From NCBI GenBank assembly GCA_937925895.1, contig CALANC010000366.1, forward strand, positions 1-6,077: 6,077 nucleotides of DNA, read 5' to 3'. Position 1 is the first letter of the stretch. Every line of letters begins with the position of its first letter. Under the pieces are notes generated by a model. It made no database searches, had not been told where the DNA came from, and saw only the letters and a program-made list of their open reading frames with translations. Below are positions 6,066-6,077 of this stretch, in pieces. The stretch is from an uncultured Desulfobacterales bacterium (GTDB taxonomy: Bacteria; Desulfobacterota; Desulfobacteria; Desulfobacterales; UBA11574). A program made the translations under genes and the position numbers.

Positions 6066-6077
6066 TTTTTGAATTTT

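Overview
The window is a compact, single-strand (+) block of six genes. Five encode inner-membrane proteins of the Mrp / complex I / membrane-hydrogenase antiporter superfamily, and the sixth encodes a soluble stand-alone cyclic-nucleotide-binding-fold protein. The genes almost touch or overlap (4-bp overlap, 3-bp gap, 20-bp gap, 11-bp overlap, 40-bp gap). No terminator-like hairpin was seen between them, so they read as one operon that enters the window from the left. Gene style and protein flavour suggest an anaerobic or facultative Gram-negative bacterium. The small EDYYD-tailed protein and the DTDWFYR-type C-terminus recall Desulfobacterota or other proteobacterial clusters, but this taxonomic guess is inference from memory and is weak.

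Layout: 1-74 is the tail of an unidentified upstream gene or a spacer. 75-485 is an MrpC/NuoK-like three-helix subunit. 482-1972, 1976-3439 and 3701-5464 are three different MrpD/NuoL/M/N-like proton-channel subunits of 496, 487 and 587 residues. 3460-3711 is an 83-residue two-helix protein between the second and third channel subunits. 5505-5981 is a 158-residue CNMP-fold protein without a DNA-binding domain. 5982-6077 is a very AT-rich spacer (21 G/C in 96 bases by count) with a possible rightward promoter and part of a small direct repeat.

How they work together: MrpC plus several MrpD-like subunits would form the ion-translocating arm of an Mrp-type complex exchanging H+ and probably Na+ across the membrane. 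MrpA, MrpB, MrpE, MrpF, MrpG and any electron-transfer module are not in the window, so whether the complex is a secondary antiporter or is driven by redox chemistry cannot be decided here.

The most notable signal is that the three channel subunits carry different sets of the charged residues that normally form the proton path. Subunit 2 is complete. Subunit 1 lacks the paired His and Lys of TM10. Subunit 3 lacks the TM7 Lys and the His before the WLP motif. The CNMP-fold protein lacks both residues that hold cAMP in E. coli CRP.
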